Shown one piece after another: positions 26,731-39,429 of a stretch of DNA of 64,000 bases. The stretch lies in NCBI GenBank assembly GCA_019634715.1, contig JAHCAU010000009.1, forward strand, positions 1 through 64,000, in the 5' to 3' direction. The first letter of the stretch is position 1, and the number at the start of each line of letters is the position of its first letter. The stretch comes from Lysobacter sp. Lineage in GTDB: Bacteria; Pseudomonadota; Gammaproteobacteria; Xanthomonadales; Xanthomonadaceae. A model generated the notes under the pieces. The model was not told where the DNA came from, searched no databases, and saw only the letters and a program-made list of their open reading frames with translations. The position numbers and the translations under genes were made by a program.

Positions 26731-29055
26731 ATGACCACCGTGACCACGCTCGGATTCCCGCGCATCGGCATCCGCCGCGAACTCAAGCAAGCCCTGGAAG
26801 CCTATTGGCAGTGCCGAAGCGACCGCCAGGCCGTACTCGACACCGCACTCGCGCTGCGCCACCGCCACTGGCAGCAGCAGCGCGAAGCCGGCGCCGATGT
26901 CGTGCCCTGCAACGACTTCTCGCTGTACGACCACGTGCTCGACACCGCCTTCCTGTTCGACGCCATTCCCGACGCCTACCGTGCGCTGGCCGATGCCGAC
27001 CCGCTGGCCGGGTACTTCGCGCTGGCGCGTGGCCTGCAGCGCGATGGCCACGACCTGCGCGCGCTGGAAATGACCAAGTGGTTCGACACCAACTACCACT
27101 ACCTCGTGCCGGAGTTGCATCGCGACCAGCGCTTCGCGCTGCGCGGCGACAAGCCGGTCGCGGAATTCCTCGAAGCGAAGGCGGCCGGCCACGACGCGCG
27201 CCCGGTGCTGCTCGGGCCGGTGAGCTTCCTGCTGCTGTCGAAGACCGTCGACGGCAGCGACCGCCTCGCCCTGCTCGACCGCCTGCTGCCGGTCTATGCC
27301 GCGCTGCTGGAACGCCTGCACGACCTCGGCGCCGGATGGGTGCAGATCGACGAGCCCTGCCTCGTTCTCGACGCCACGCCCGACGTGCAGGCCGCATACG
27401 AGCACGCGTATCGCGTCCTGCGCGATGCGCGCCGGCCGAAACTGATGCTGACCGCGTGGTTCGAATCGCTCGGCGAGAACACCGACCTGGTGGCGCGCCT
27501 GCCGGTGGACGGCCTGCACCTGGACCTGGTGCGGGGCAAGGCGCAGCTCGACCGCGTGCTGCGTGCGGGCTTTTCCGATGCCGGCAACGACCGCGTGCTC
27601 AGCCTCGGCTTGGTCGATGGTCGCAACATCTGGCGCGCGAACCTCGACGACGCGCTGGTGCTGGCGAAATACGCGGCGACAGCACTCGGCCGCGACCGCG
27701 TGCAGATCGCGCCCTCGTGCTCGCTGCTGCATGTCCCGATCGACCTGTCCGTGGAACGCGGATTGCCGGAGGACATCGCCGGCTGGCTCGCCTTCGCGCT
27801 GCAGAAGGTCGGCGAACTGCGTACGTTGGCCGATGCATTGGATGGGCTGCCGCACGCGGAAGCGTCGCTGCAGCGCGCACGCGAGGCGCAGGCCTCGCGC
27901 CGCGCCTCGCCGAAGGTGCATCGCCCCGACGTCGCCGCACGGGTCACAGCGAGCCGCTCGCGCGCATCGACGCGCAGCCGCAGCCATGCCGAGCGCAAGC
28001 TGCGGCAGTCTTCGGCGCTGCGTCTGCCGGCCTTCCCGACCACGACGATCGGCTCCTTCCCGCAGACGCCCGACGTGCGCGAAATGCGCGCGAAATTCAA
28101 GGCCGGCAAGGTCGCGCAGGACGTCTACGACGCCTTCATCGCCGCGGAAACCGAAGCCTGCATCCGCTTCCAGGAAGAGATCGGCCTCGACATGCTGGTC
28201 CACGGCGAGTTCGAACGCAACGACATGGTCGAGTACTTCGGCGAACTGCTCGATGGCTTCGTCTTCACACGCTCGGGCTGGGTGCAGAGCTACGGCACGC
28301 GCTGCGTGAAGCCACCCATCCTGTTCGGCGACGTGGCGCGCCCGGCGCCGATGACGGTGCGCTGGTCCGCGCATGCGCAATCGCTCACCGACAGGCCGGT
28401 GAAGGGCATGCTCACCGGGCCGGTGACGATCCTGCGCTGGTCGTTCGTCCGCGACGACCTGCCGCACGAGGACGTGTGCCGGCAACTCGCACTGGCCCTG
28501 GCCGATGAAGTGCTCGACCTGGAGAAAGCCGGCATCCGCGCGATCCAGATCGACGAGCCGGCGTTCCGCGAGGGCCTGCCGCTGCGCCGCGACGCATGGG
28601 ACGACTACCTGCGCTGGGCGGTGGACTGCTTCCGCCTGTCCTGCGCCGATGTCGCCGAAGACACCCAGATCCACACCCACATGTGCTACTCCGAGTTCAA
28701 CGACATCATCGACGCCATCGCCGCGATGGACGCCGACGTGATTTCGATCGAGACCTCGCGTTCGAGGATGGAACTGCTCGATGCCTTCGCGAAGTTCCGT
28801 TACCCGAACGACATCGGTCCGGGCGTGTACGACATCCACTCGCCGCGCGCGCCCGACGGCGACGAGATGCGCGCCCTCGTCGACCGCGCGTGCGACGTGG
28901 TGCCCGCCGCGCAGTTGTGGGTGAACCCGGACTGCGGCCTGAAGACGCGCCAGTGGCCGGAAACGCGCGCGGCGCTGGAGATCATGGTCGCGGTGGCTCG
29001 CGGGCTTCGTGCCGAAGCGCAACGGATACCGACCGCAATGGCGGAGCCTGCCTGA
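26731..29055 (+). CDS. metE: cobalamin-independent methionine synthase MetE
   Basis: 774-residue enzyme transferring methyl from 5-methyltetrahydropteroyltri-glutamate to homocysteine. Two related barrels: the N-terminal one opens TTLGFPRIGIRRELKQALEA, the C-terminal one opens FPTTTIGSFPQTPDVREMR near residue 430. Zinc and homocysteine ligands are seen in IQIDEPAFREG, HTHMCYSEFND and NPDCGLKTR. A basic, Ser/Arg-rich linker (about 385-425) joins the barrels and is longer than usual. Start at 26731 aligns with E. coli MetE; an upstream in-frame ATG at 26710 would add seven residues. Expression is governed by the preceding cobalamin riboswitch. Confidence 0.97.
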   Translation: MTTVTTLGFPRIGIRRELKQALEAYWQCRSDRQAVLDTALALRHRHWQQQREAGADVVPCNDFSLYDHVLDTAFLFDAIPDAYRALADADPLAGYFALARGLQRDGHDLRALEMTKWFDTNYHYLVPELHRDQRFALRGDKPVAEFLEAKAAGHDARPVLLGPVSFLLLSKTVDGSDRLALLDRLLPVYAALLERLHDLGAGWVQIDEPCLVLDATPDVQAAYEHAYRVLRDARRPKLMLTAWFESLGENTDLVARLPVDGLHLDLVRGKAQLDRVLRAGFSDAGNDRVLSLGLVDGRNIWRANLDDALVLAKYAATALGRDRVQIAPSCSLLHVPIDLSVERGLPEDIAGWLAFALQKVGELRTLADALDGLPHAEASLQRAREAQASRRASPKVHRPDVAARVTASRSRASTRSRSHAERKLRQSSALRLPAFPTTTIGSFPQTPDVREMRAKFKAGKVAQDVYDAFIAAETEACIRFQEEIGLDMLVHGEFERNDMVEYFGELLDGFVFTRSGWVQSYGTRCVKPPILFGDVARPAPMTVRWSAHAQSLTDRPVKGMLTGPVTILRWSFVRDDLPHEDVCRQLALALADEVLDLEKAGIRAIQIDEPAFREGLPLRRDAWDDYLRWAVDCFRLSCADVAEDTQIHTHMCYSEFNDIIDAIAAMDADVISIETSRSRMELLDAFAKFRYPNDIGPGVYDIHSPRAPDGDEMRALVDRACDVVPAAQLWVNPDCGLKTRQWPETRAALEIMVAVARGLRAEAQRIPTAMAEPA

Positions 29056-29072
29056 CGCGGCGCCCCGAAACG

Positions 29073-29100
29073 ACGAAAGGCCGCGCAAGCGGCCTTTCGT
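29073..29100. terminator. terminator between metE and sucD
   Basis: Perfect 12-base stem ACGAAAGGCCGC / GCGGCCTTTCGT with a GCAA tetraloop, between convergent genes. A-rich and T-rich shoulders let it serve both strands. Confidence 0.82.
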
Positions 29101-29124
29101 CCTGTCACGGCGATGTCGCGGGAA

Positions 29125-30000
<876 letters not shown>

Positions 30001-30021
30001 GTTATTTCCTCTCGTCCTGGA

Positions 30022-31185
30022 TCAGGCGGCGACGGCCGCGACGGCCTTCTTGGCGCCGTCGTTGATGTCGTCGGCGGGGGTGATGGCCAGGCCGGAATTC
30101 TTCAGGAGTTCCTTGCCGGCTTCGACGTTCGTGCCTTCGAGGCGCACGATCACCGGCACCTTCACGTCCACTTCCTTCACCGCGGCGATGATGCCCTCGG
30201 CGATCATGTCGCAGCGGACGATGCCGCCGAAGATGTTCACGAAGATCGCCTTGACCTTGTCGCTCGACAGAATGAGCTTGAAGGCTTCGGTCACGCGCTC
30301 CTTGGTGGCGCCGCCGCCGACGTCGAGGAAGTTCGCCGGCGAACCGCCGTTGAGCGAAATGACGTCCATCGTCGCCATCGCAAGGCCGGCGCCGTTGACC
30401 ATGCAACCGATGTTGCCGTCCATCGTGACGTAGTTGAGGTCGTGCTGGCTGGCCTTGACCTCGGTCTCGTCTTCCTGGCGAATGTCGCGCATCGCGGCCA
30501 GTTCCGGATGACGGAAGGTCGCGTTGTCGTCGGAGTTGATCTTGCCGTCGAGCACGGCGAGGTTGCCGTCGGTGAGGATCGCCAGCGGGTTCAGTTCGAC
30601 CAGCGCCAGGTCCTTCTCGTTGAACAGCTTGTACAGGCCCAGCATGATCTTGCTCAGCTGGCCGACCTGCTTGGCGTCGAGACCCATGGCGAAGCCGAGG
30701 TCGCGGCACTGGTAGGGCTGCAGGCCCTGCACGTAGTTCACGTGCAGCGTCTGGATGGCTTCGGGCTTCTCGTGCGCGACCTGCTCGATGTCCATGCCGC
30801 CTTCGGCCGAGGCGATGAAGGTGATGGACTTGCTGCTGCGGTCGACGAGCACCGACAGGTAGAGTTCCTTGGCGATGTCGGTGGCCTGGGTCACCAGCAC
30901 GCTGTCGACCGGCAGCTCGACGCCGGCGGTCTGGTAGGTGGCCATCTTCGTGCCGAGCATGCCCTTGGCGTAGTCGCGCACTTCGTCGTAGCTCCTGGCG
31001 AGCTTGACGCCGCCGGCCTTGCCGCGGCCGCCCGCGTGGATCTGGGCCTTGACGACCCAGAAGTCGCCGCCGATGGCCTTGGCGGCATCGACCGCCTCTT
31101 CGGGGGTACGCGCGACGCGCCCGGCCGGTACCGCAATGCCGTAGTCGGCAAACAACTGCTTCGCCTGGTATTCGTGGAAATTCAT
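30022..31185 (-). CDS. sucC: succinyl-CoA synthetase beta subunit
   Basis: 387-residue beta subunit with an N-terminal ATP-grasp domain ([38 protein letters not shown]) and a C-terminal ligase-CoA domain ([18 protein letters not shown]). It forms the nucleotide-binding half of SucCD. Divergent from pilS, an arrangement conserved in Xanthomonadaceae. The 194-bp gap upstream has a TATACT at 31347 facing pilS but no matching -35. Confidence 0.97.
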   Translation of the reverse strand: MNFHEYQAKQLFADYGIAVPAGRVARTPEEAVDAAKAIGGDFWVVKAQIHAGGRGKAGGVKLARSYDEVRDYAKGMLGTKMATYQTAGVELPVDSVLVTQATDIAKELYLSVLVDRSSKSITFIASAEGGMDIEQVAHEKPEAIQTLHVNYVQGLQPYQCRDLGFAMGLDAKQVGQLSKIMLGLYKLFNEKDLALVELNPLAILTDGNLAVLDGKINSDDNATFRHPELAAMRDIRQEDETEVKASQHDLNYVTMDGNIGCMVNGAGLAMATMDVISLNGGSPANFLDVGGGATKERVTEAFKLILSSDKVKAIFVNIFGGIVRCDMIAEGIIAAVKEVDVKVPVIVRLEGTNVEAGKELLKNSGLAITPADDINDGAKKAVAAVAA

Positions 31186-31379
31186 GTGGGTTCCATACGG
31201 GAAAAGACGTGCCGCACCCGGTGCGGGGAGCCGCGTCGCCGGAAAGACCCGGATCGCCGCGGACAGGCCGATATTGTCGCCCATGGATCGGCCGGGGGCT
31301 ACCCCGGACCTTGGTCGGAGCCGCGCGCGCAAGGCGTCGGGCCGCCTATACTGGCCCGACGCCTCCCCGGACCCGCCGT

Positions 31380-32981
31380 TTGAGCCGCAGCCCCACGCCC
31401 AGCCCGGCCACGCCCGACTACCAGCACCGGGAACTGTCCCTGTTCTCGCTCTACCGGGTGCTGCAGGCCGGCGTCCTGGTCACGCTGACCTTCGGTCCGG
31501 TCGCGGCGCTGGACCCCAAGCCGGGGCACGAGGCGCAACTGGCCATCATCGCCATCGTCTACCTCGTCGCCTCGATCGGGCTGTTCGTGCTGGCGCGGCG
31601 CGCACGCAACCTCGCCCTCCCCACCCTCGTCGGCATCAGCATCGACGTGCTCGTCGCCTCGCTCGTCGCGCACGCCGCGCCCACCGCGACGGCCGGCGTC
31701 GCCCTGATGCTGCTGTTCCACGTCGGCGCATCGTCGCTGCTGCTGTCGCTGCGCGCGGCGCTGGGCATCGCGGTCATGGCCGGTGCCGGGCTGACGACGG
31801 CCTTCCTCTGGACGCTGCTGGTCGAGCAGCAATCCTCGCGGCCGTTCGCCGAGCTGATGATGTTCACCGTCAGCTATCTTGCGATCGCCGCGCTGACCCA
31901 CCAGCTCCGCAACCAGATGCGCGCGACCGAAGCCCTGGCGGAGCAGCGCGGCGCCGATGCCATCCGCCTGGCCGAAGTCAACGAACTGATCATCCGCCGC
32001 ATGCGCACCGGCGTGCTGCTTGTCGACCGCGAAGCGCAGATCAGCCTGGCGAACGAAGCGGCCATGCTGCTGCTCGGCGAGGGCGCGGCCGGCACCCGCA
32101 ACCTGGCCGAGGCCGCGCCCGAACTTGCGCTGCGCCTGAGCGAATGGCTCCGCAACGGCCTGACCAACGACACCCCGCTGCGCCTGGGCGGCGACCAGTT
32201 CGAGGTCGTCCCGCGCTTCGCGCGCCTGCTGGCCAACAGCGACAACACCCTGATCTTCCTCGACGACACCTCGCTGGTGTCGCGCCGCGCCGAGTCGCTC
32301 ACGCTGGCGGCGATGGGCCGCTTCTCGGCCAGCCTCGCGCACGAGATCCGCAACCCGCTGGCGGCGATCAGCTATGCCGCGCAGTTGCTGGAGGAGTCGA
32401 AGGAGTTGCCCGATGTCGACCGGCGCATGGTGCAGATCATCCTGCAGCAGTGCATGCGCACCAACACCATCGTCGAAAGCGTGCTCGGCCTCGCCCGGCG
32501 CGAGCGCGCCACCGCCGAGCACCTGGAGCTGGTCGCGTTCCTGCGCAATTTCATCGACGAATTCAGGCAGAGCGTGCCCGACGAAACCGACAACATCTCG
32601 CTGGCCGTCAGCCAGCCGCTGGTCTCGGCGCTGGTCGATTCGCGCCACCTGCACCAGGTGCTGACCGCGATGGTGCAGAATGCCCGTCGCCACGGGCACA
32701 TGCCGGGGCAGCCAGCGCGTATCACCCTGCACGCCTACCGTCTCGACGAAACGCCCGTGATCGATGTGATCGATCGCGGCCCGGGCATCCCGGAATCGGT
32801 CGTGCCGCAGTTGTTCCGGCCGTTCTTCACCACGTCCGAACACGGTACCGGCCTCGGCCTGTACATCGCGCGGGAACTGTGCCGCGCCAATGGCGCCTCG
32901 CTGGACTACGTGCCCCTGCCTGGTGGCGGCTGTTGCTTCCGGATCACGATGCCGGGCCAGCACTCCCTGCTCCCTGCCTAG
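31380..32981 (+). CDS. pilS: sensor histidine kinase PilS
   Basis: 533-residue inner-membrane kinase of the PilSR system. Six hydrophobic segments (about 20-185), a PAS-like segment ([22 protein letters not shown]), then HisKA with the phospho-His in [20 protein letters not shown] and HATPase motifs [16 protein letters not shown] and [13 protein letters not shown]. In Pseudomonas PilS senses pilin in the membrane and signals to PilR. The start is uncertain: I chose TTG at 31380, which gives family-like length and starts just before the first membrane segment; the frame is open upstream to 31209, but those residues are Arg-rich and unlike PilS. No good Shine-Dalgarno is present. Confidence 0.88.
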   Translation: MSRSPTPSPATPDYQHRELSLFSLYRVLQAGVLVTLTFGPVAALDPKPGHEAQLAIIAIVYLVASIGLFVLARRARNLALPTLVGISIDVLVASLVAHAAPTATAGVALMLLFHVGASSLLLSLRAALGIAVMAGAGLTTAFLWTLLVEQQSSRPFAELMMFTVSYLAIAALTHQLRNQMRATEALAEQRGADAIRLAEVNELIIRRMRTGVLLVDREAQISLANEAAMLLLGEGAAGTRNLAEAAPELALRLSEWLRNGLTNDTPLRLGGDQFEVVPRFARLLANSDNTLIFLDDTSLVSRRAESLTLAAMGRFSASLAHEIRNPLAAISYAAQLLEESKELPDVDRRMVQIILQQCMRTNTIVESVLGLARRERATAEHLELVAFLRNFIDEFRQSVPDETDNISLAVSQPLVSALVDSRHLHQVLTAMVQNARRHGHMPGQPARITLHAYRLDETPVIDVIDRGPGIPESVVPQLFRPFFTTSEHGTGLGLYIARELCRANGASLDYVPLPGGGCCFRITMPGQHSLLPA

Positions 32982-33047
32982 CCCGTTCCCGGATGAGCGG
33001 CTGTTGTGACTGCCGCAAATGGGCTAAAGTTGACGCAGGAGGGCACT

Positions 33048-34472
<1,425 letters not shown>

Positions 34473-34577
34473 TCCGGAGAACATGCCCGGAAAACACGCC
34501 GGCCCTGGAGCATGCCGGCTTGCCGCCGGCCTTGGGCTGCGCATAATCACGCGCAGCCCCTCTGTCGCCTCGCAGCC

Positions 34578-35375
34578 ATGACCCGCTGGAAAGCCTCCGC
34601 ATTCCACTTCTCCATCAGCTTCGCCGTTCTCGCCGGCCTCTTCGCGATCATCCTGTTCCGCTGGTACCCCCCTGCCCTGTTCGGCATGGCGAAAGCCGGC
34701 CCACTGCTCGCCGTGCTGGCCGGCGTCGATCTGGTCCTGGGTCCCCTGCTGACGCTGATCATCTACCGCCCCGGCAAGAAAGGCCTGAAATTCGATCTCG
34801 TCGTGATTGTCATCCTGCAAGTGGCCGCACTGGCCTTCGGCCTGCACACGATCTGGCAGTCGCGCCCGGCCTACATCGTGGCGACCACGGATCGCTTCCA
34901 TCTGGTCTTCGCCAACGAGATCGACCCTGCCAGCGCCGCGAAGGCAGACCCCGAGTACCGTGACGCGCCGTGGCTGGGGGCGCGCCAGGTGGCCGCACCG
35001 CTGCCGGAGGATCCCAAGGCCCGCATGGAGGCGATGATCGAAGCGATGACGGGACTCGATATCCATGTGCAGCCGTCCAAGTATCGCGCTTACCCCGGTC
35101 CGAACCGCGATCCGATGACCGCAGCCATTCCCGTGAAAGATGCACTGCTGCTGGCGCCTCGGGACAGCCGCGCGATCCTGCAGCGCATGGCCCGGCGACA
35201 CGGCAACCTGGACACGCTCGCATTGCTGCCGCTCAAGTCCTCGCGCGGCAGCGCAGGCGTTCTGGTCGAGCGCCATAATGGCGCGATCGTCGAATTCGTC
35301 GGCATCGATCCCTGGCCGATATTCGATGCGGCACTGCGCGCGCGCCATGTTGACACGCGTGCCCCGGATTCATGA
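34578..35375 (+). CDS. TfpX/TfpZ family type IV pilin accessory protein
   Basis: 265-residue protein with three hydrophobic segments in the first 100 residues (FHFSISFAVLAGLFAIILF, LLAVLAGVDLVLGPLLTLII, VVIVILQVAALAFGLHTIW) and a periplasmic C-terminal domain. The pattern SISFAVLAGLFAIILFRWYP ... LGPLLTLIIYRPGKKGLKFD is that of TfpX/TfpZ accessory proteins, which sit next to pilin genes and affect pilin stability or assembly. Which subtype is not decidable. It lies 105 bp after pilR and converges on the MFS/spermidine synthase fusion. Confidence 0.85.
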   Translation: MTRWKASAFHFSISFAVLAGLFAIILFRWYPPALFGMAKAGPLLAVLAGVDLVLGPLLTLIIYRPGKKGLKFDLVVIVILQVAALAFGLHTIWQSRPAYIVATTDRFHLVFANEIDPASAAKADPEYRDAPWLGARQVAAPLPEDPKARMEAMIEAMTGLDIHVQPSKYRAYPGPNRDPMTAAIPVKDALLLAPRDSRAILQRMARRHGNLDTLALLPLKSSRGSAGVLVERHNGAIVEFVGIDPWPIFDAALRARHVDTRAPDS

Positions 35376-35399
35376 ACCGCAACGGCTTCTGTCGCGCGC

Positions 35400-35430
35400 G
35401 ACAGGCCCTGACCGATGGTCATGGCCTGTC
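35400..35430. terminator. hairpin between convergent genes
   Basis: GACAGGCC / GGCCTGTC outer stem (35400-35407, 35423-35430) with an inner TGACC-GAT-GGTCA stem after one mismatch. Strong structure, no clear T tract; probably a bidirectional transcription end. Confidence 0.6.
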
Positions 35431-35461
35431 GCATGTAGTGATGTTTCTGTAGGAGGCAGGC

Positions 35462-38400
35462 TCAGCCCGCGGGCTTGGCGTTGGCTGCCGCCCAAGCAGA
35501 CAGGTATGCACGCGCCAGGCCATAGAAACTGTTGCTGACCCTCACTGAAGGACCATATGCGTCCTCCAGCTTGCGAACGCGGGCAACATCGCCCTCACCA
35601 ATCTCACCCAGCATTGCAATGACCAGCAAGTGATCGCGCACGAGATTCGGAACTTCCTTCGACGACAGCGCCTTCAAACCCGCAACACCGGTGACTGACA
35701 TCGCACCCGGATCACGACGAGACGTCGCGGCATATGCCGACAGCAGCGCCGCGACCTTCGGATCTGCGGCTCGATCACCCACCCAGACCGGCTCGATCCA
35801 GACCCCCTGCAAATCTGCAGGCGTGAGGTAACCGATGCTGAAGTCAGCAATCACTGATGCCGCATCCAGCCATGCAGGAAGTGGCGTTGACGGATCCTGC
35901 AGCAGCTTCAGCTTTTCGATGATGGGCGTTTCAAGGCCCTTGCCTGCACCGATACCCAACAATACTTCTCGTACGCGACGCGCATTGACATGATCCTTCG
36001 CCGCCGGACTCGCGTCTGTCGCAGCCACCTCTGCGGCCACCGCCACTGGACGCCGACCACCGGTCATTTCCAGCACCGGCATACCCACGCCCATCAGCGT
36101 GCTCACGCTGAGCACGGATTCGCCTTTGAAACGCGAACGTGGCGCATACAGAGCGACACTCGGCAGGTAGTCCGTATGGATGGGCGCATCGAACAATTCG
36201 ACCAGTCCCTTCAGCACTTTGCGATCGGCGAAACGCCGCACCTGGTGATCCCCCACCCCGGCAAGGCTGGTGCGCTTCAGATCCGCCGCAAGCGGCATTT
36301 CCTCGAGACGCATCGGATTGAATGCCGGGATCGGCGAGTAGGATGCGATGAAGATGACATCCGCCGAATTCGTCAGATATGCATGGACGTACGGATACTC
36401 CTCGATCAGCGCTGCGACCATCGAATAGAAGAGCTTATCGTTCAACTCGTATGTCTGGATCCACTGCACGAGGATGCCGCGTTCGTTCAGGTGCTTGCCG
36501 AGGAACCGGTAGAACTCGCGCGTGAAGAGGCTGGAAACGCCGCTGACCCATGGGTTCGACGGCTCGGATACGATCACGTCGTAACGTTTGGCACTGGCAG
36601 AGAAATATGTACGGGCATCGTCTACACGCAGATGCCCTCTTGGATCGGAGTACGCGCGACGAACGCTATCGCCGTATAGACGCGCGCCCTCGACCATTGC
36701 AGGTTCGATCTCGATCGTATCGACCCCTTTCGGCACGCTACTGCCGAGCATGGTGTGCGTGGTTAAACCAGACCCCCAGCCGATGATTGCGATGCGCTCC
36801 GGTTCCGGATGCAAGGCCAGCGGCAGGCTAGCGGCCATGACCATCGTGTATTCGTCATCCATCGGCTCGCCTACGGCGAGGTTGATCGATGCATCCGGCT
36901 TTCCGTTGGTGGCGATGGTGCCCATTGCGCCTTGGGTGTAGAAGGACACAGTCGCCGTCTTTCCGTCACGAAGGAATCTCACATCCGCAAGATCGCCAAG
37001 CCTTTGCTTGCCGTAACGGAAGACGCCGGAGGCCTGCTCCTTGGGATCGGGAGCACCGAGCATCAAGCTGAACATGCAGATGCACAGCGTGGCGAGCAAT
37101 GCTGCGAAATAGGGCCGCGGGCGGTATGCCCTGACGAAACCGCGCAGCAGCACAAGCCCGAGCAAAATATCGGTCAAGGCCGCGAGGGTGACGGCGAGAC
37201 GAACACCCATCAACGGGATCAGCACATGCACGGCGAGCATTACGCCAGCGATCGCCCCAAGCGTGTTCGCCGCGTAGATGCGCCCGATGCTTCGCTCGCC
37301 TGCCCCTCGTCGCAGCAATGCCATCGTGAACAACGGCAGCGTCATGCCCGCAAAGAATGCAGCCGGGAACATGATGGTTAGAGAGATCGCCGCACTGCCT
37401 AAAGCGTACAAATCGTAGCCGGCATCTGTCTTGGGAAGCCACTTCATCAGCCAGCCGACCCAAGCGAAGCTGTTGGCGAACAAGGGCAACGACACCAACG
37501 CCGCCAAGCCCATCAACACTTGCGCCCAGCCGGCGGCGTTCACCGGATCCACGATCCTCGCGCTGCGCTTGCGCACCCACAGTCCGCCGAACGCCAGGCC
37601 CAGGATGAAGGCAGAGAGCATCAGCTCGAACGAATGCACCGTCGTGCCCAGCGCCTGGTTCAACATGCGGATCCAGCCGATCTCGTACACGAACGAGCTC
37701 GCGCTGGACACGATCGCAACGAAGAGGACGACGGTCGAAAAGCGATCCAGCGACTTGCGATCCACCGGTTCCAGCGTTCGGGCCTCCGGCACGATCGTCG
37801 CCACTGCTTCAGGCGCCGGCCCGACGGCTTCGGCACGCATCGAAACACGCCACGCCAGCAGCCCGACCAGCACATTGATGACGCCGGCCACGAGGATCGC
37901 CCCGGGCATGCCGATCCAGGGCAGCAGCAGGAAGGTCGCGACCAGCGCACCGGCGGCCGCGCCGATGCTGTTCGTAAAGTACAGGCCGCCCAGAATCTGG
38001 CCATCCTGGCCTGGCGCCACGCGCAGGTAGCCACCGCTCATCAGCGGGAAGGTCATGCCCAGCAGGATGCTCTGCGGCGCGATCATCAAGGCCGCCGTAC
38101 CCCATTGCCAGGCCCGGATGCCCGCCTCGCTCTGCAGCGCCGGCAGCACCGTGTCCTGGGACAGGGACATGTATCCGACGAACATCGGGTGGAAGACCAG
38201 GGCGGTCACACCGATGACCAGTTCGACGATCGCATAGGCCCGGATCAGCCCCGTCCAGCGCCCGCCCCTGGCGCTCACCAGCCAGGCCCCCAGAGCCATG
38301 CCCCCCATGAAGATCGCCAGCACCAGCGTCTGCGCATAGGCCGCATGCCCCAGCACGAGTCCCAGGTAATGGGACCAGATCGCCTGATACACGAGGCCCG

Positions 38401-38464
38401 CGAAACCGGACGCGACGAACAGAAGAAGCAGCATCCGTTCAAGACGGGCGACGGGCATCTGCAT
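35462..38464 (-). CDS. MFS transporter / spermidine synthase fusion protein
   Basis: 1000-residue fusion. Residues 1-490 hold two blocks of membrane helices (first MLLLLFVASGFAGLVYQAIW, second VVLFVAIVSSASSFVYEIGW, with an acidic linker near 220-250). Residues about 520-800 are a spermidine-synthase-like Rossmann methyltransferase fold: IAIIGWGSGLTTHTML, IEIEPAMVEGAR, RVDDARTYF and SEPSNPWVSG. A helical C-terminal extension (800-1000) has no recognised domain. The ATG at 38464 has GTGGAG at 8 bases. Whether it makes a polyamine is unknown; many such fusions are uncharacterised. It sits inside the pilus cluster, divergent from pilA, and its 3' two thirds are visibly less G+C rich than neighbours. 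Confidence 0.85.
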   Translation of the reverse strand: MQMPVARLERMLLLLFVASGFAGLVYQAIWSHYLGLVLGHAAYAQTLVLAIFMGGMALGAWLVSARGGRWTGLIRAYAIVELVIGVTALVFHPMFVGYMSLSQDTVLPALQSEAGIRAWQWGTAALMIAPQSILLGMTFPLMSGGYLRVAPGQDGQILGGLYFTNSIGAAAGALVATFLLLPWIGMPGAILVAGVINVLVGLLAWRVSMRAEAVGPAPEAVATIVPEARTLEPVDRKSLDRFSTVVLFVAIVSSASSFVYEIGWIRMLNQALGTTVHSFELMLSAFILGLAFGGLWVRKRSARIVDPVNAAGWAQVLMGLAALVSLPLFANSFAWVGWLMKWLPKTDAGYDLYALGSAAISLTIMFPAAFFAGMTLPLFTMALLRRGAGERSIGRIYAANTLGAIAGVMLAVHVLIPLMGVRLAVTLAALTDILLGLVLLRGFVRAYRPRPYFAALLATLCICMFSLMLGAPDPKEQASGVFRYGKQRLGDLADVRFLRDGKTATVSFYTQGAMGTIATNGKPDASINLAVGEPMDDEYTMVMAASLPLALHPEPERIAIIGWGSGLTTHTMLGSSVPKGVDTIEIEPAMVEGARLYGDSVRRAYSDPRGHLRVDDARTYFSASAKRYDVIVSEPSNPWVSGVSSLFTREFYRFLGKHLNERGILVQWIQTYELNDKLFYSMVAALIEEYPYVHAYLTNSADVIFIASYSPIPAFNPMRLEEMPLAADLKRTSLAGVGDHQVRRFADRKVLKGLVELFDAPIHTDYLPSVALYAPRSRFKGESVLSVSTLMGVGMPVLEMTGGRRPVAVAAEVAATDASPAAKDHVNARRVREVLLGIGAGKGLETPIIEKLKLLQDPSTPLPAWLDAASVIADFSIGYLTPADLQGVWIEPVWVGDRAADPKVAALLSAYAATSRRDPGAMSVTGVAGLKALSSKEVPNLVRDHLLVIAMLGEIGEGDVARVRKLEDAYGPSVRVSNSFYGLARAYLSAWAAANAKPAG

Positions 38465-38647
38465 GTACGAACTCCACTCATCTATTTGAATGCGAGGTGA
38501 AGCATAGCCGAAAGGTCGGAACGATCCGGGTCCATCCGAAGCACCGCGCCTGCTGCACTGCAACAAACAGGATCTTGGTCACATCTTATCGACAATGACC
38601 TATGGAACGCCCAAGAATGTGACCGTCGGCACGCGATTGACTGCAAT

Positions 38648-38683
38648 TGTCAGCCCGTCAGCAATCTGACGTTTTTTGTCAGA
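38648..38683 (+). promoter_or_regulatory. candidate PilR upstream activation sites
   Basis: Four copies of TGTCAG/CGTCAG or the reverse CTGAC at 38648, 38656, 38666 and 38677, the last two forming TCTGAC-7-GTCAGA. They lie about 75-125 bases upstream of the sigma-54 promoter, the usual range for an activator of this class, and resemble the TGTC-containing PilR sites of Pseudomonas. Confidence 0.5.
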
Positions 38684-38758
38684 ATCTGCCCCGCCATAAA
38701 ATGAGCACTGGTTCTCACATGAAGAGGAGCTCCGGGACGGGAGTCGCGTCACACCATT

Positions 38759-38773
38759 TGGCATGGCTTATGC
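38759..38773 (+). promoter_or_regulatory. sigma-54 promoter of the first pilin
   Basis: TGGCATGGCTTATGC: GG at -24 and GC at -12 with correct 10-base spacing, 4 of 5 conserved positions outside the core also fitting TGGCACG-N4-TTGC. The pilin ATG is 110 bases downstream. PilR is encoded 4.3 kb upstream. Confidence 0.82.
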
Positions 38774-38882
38774 GTAAGCTTCGCCTGCACGTGCTCGGCA
38801 GCACGGGCGCCCAAGGAATCGGACACGTCTGGCCGAGGGCACGTGAACACTTCGCAACACCAACACTCCCGAGGGATCTCCC

Positions 38883-39305
38883 ATGAAGAAGCAGCAAGGT
38901 TTCACCCTGATCGAACTCATGATCGTGGTCGCGATCATCGCCATCCTGGCCGCCATCGCCCTGCCGGCTTACCAGAACTATGTCGCCAAGTCGCAGGCCA
39001 CCTCCGGCCTCGCCGACATCCGTGGCGGCGTGACCGCCTTCGAAGAGGGCATCCAAGGCGGCGAGAAGACCGGCGCAATCGCCAGCGCCGCCGATATCGG
39101 TCTGGACCCGGCCGGTACTCCGCGCTGCACCTTCGCTGTGACGGGCAACTGGGACGCGGCCGACAGCCAGAAGATCCAGTGCACCCTCAAGGGCAACCCG
39201 AACGTTGTGGGCAAGCTGATCAACCTGACCCGCAACGCCACCGGCCAGTGGCCCTGCACCACGAACATCACCAACACCAGCCACCGCCCGAACGGCTGCA
39301 CCTGA
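38883..39305 (+). CDS. pilA: type IV pilin, probable major subunit
   Basis: 140-residue type IVa prepilin. Short leader MKKQQG is cut by PilD before Phe7; mature N-terminus [20 protein letters not shown] has Glu5 needed for assembly. The globular head has four Cys (RCTFAV, IQCTLK, WPCTTN, NGCT), giving one or two disulfides. It is preceded by a sigma-54 promoter and GAGGGATC ribosome site and followed by a strong terminator, consistent with being the abundantly expressed pilin. Confidence 0.95.
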   Translation: MKKQQGFTLIELMIVVAIIAILAAIALPAYQNYVAKSQATSGLADIRGGVTAFEEGIQGGEKTGAIASAADIGLDPAGTPRCTFAVTGNWDAADSQKIQCTLKGNPNVVGKLINLTRNATGQWPCTTNITNTSHRPNGCT

Positions 39306-39335
39306 TACGCACGCGCGAGTCATCTGGAGAGCGGG

Positions 39336-39360
39336 AAAGGGGTGCTTCGGCACCCCTTTT
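39336..39360 (+). terminator. UUCG-tetraloop terminator between pilin genes
   Basis: AAAGGGGTGC-TTCG-GCACCCCTTTT, ten-base perfect stem ending in TTTT. It should stop most transcripts after the first pilin. Confidence 0.9.
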
Positions 39361-39429
39361 CCTTCCAGCCCACTGATGCCGTCCTTGCCAGCCCCTGCTC
39401 TGTTGCGACCTGATCCTCGGAGAACCGTC

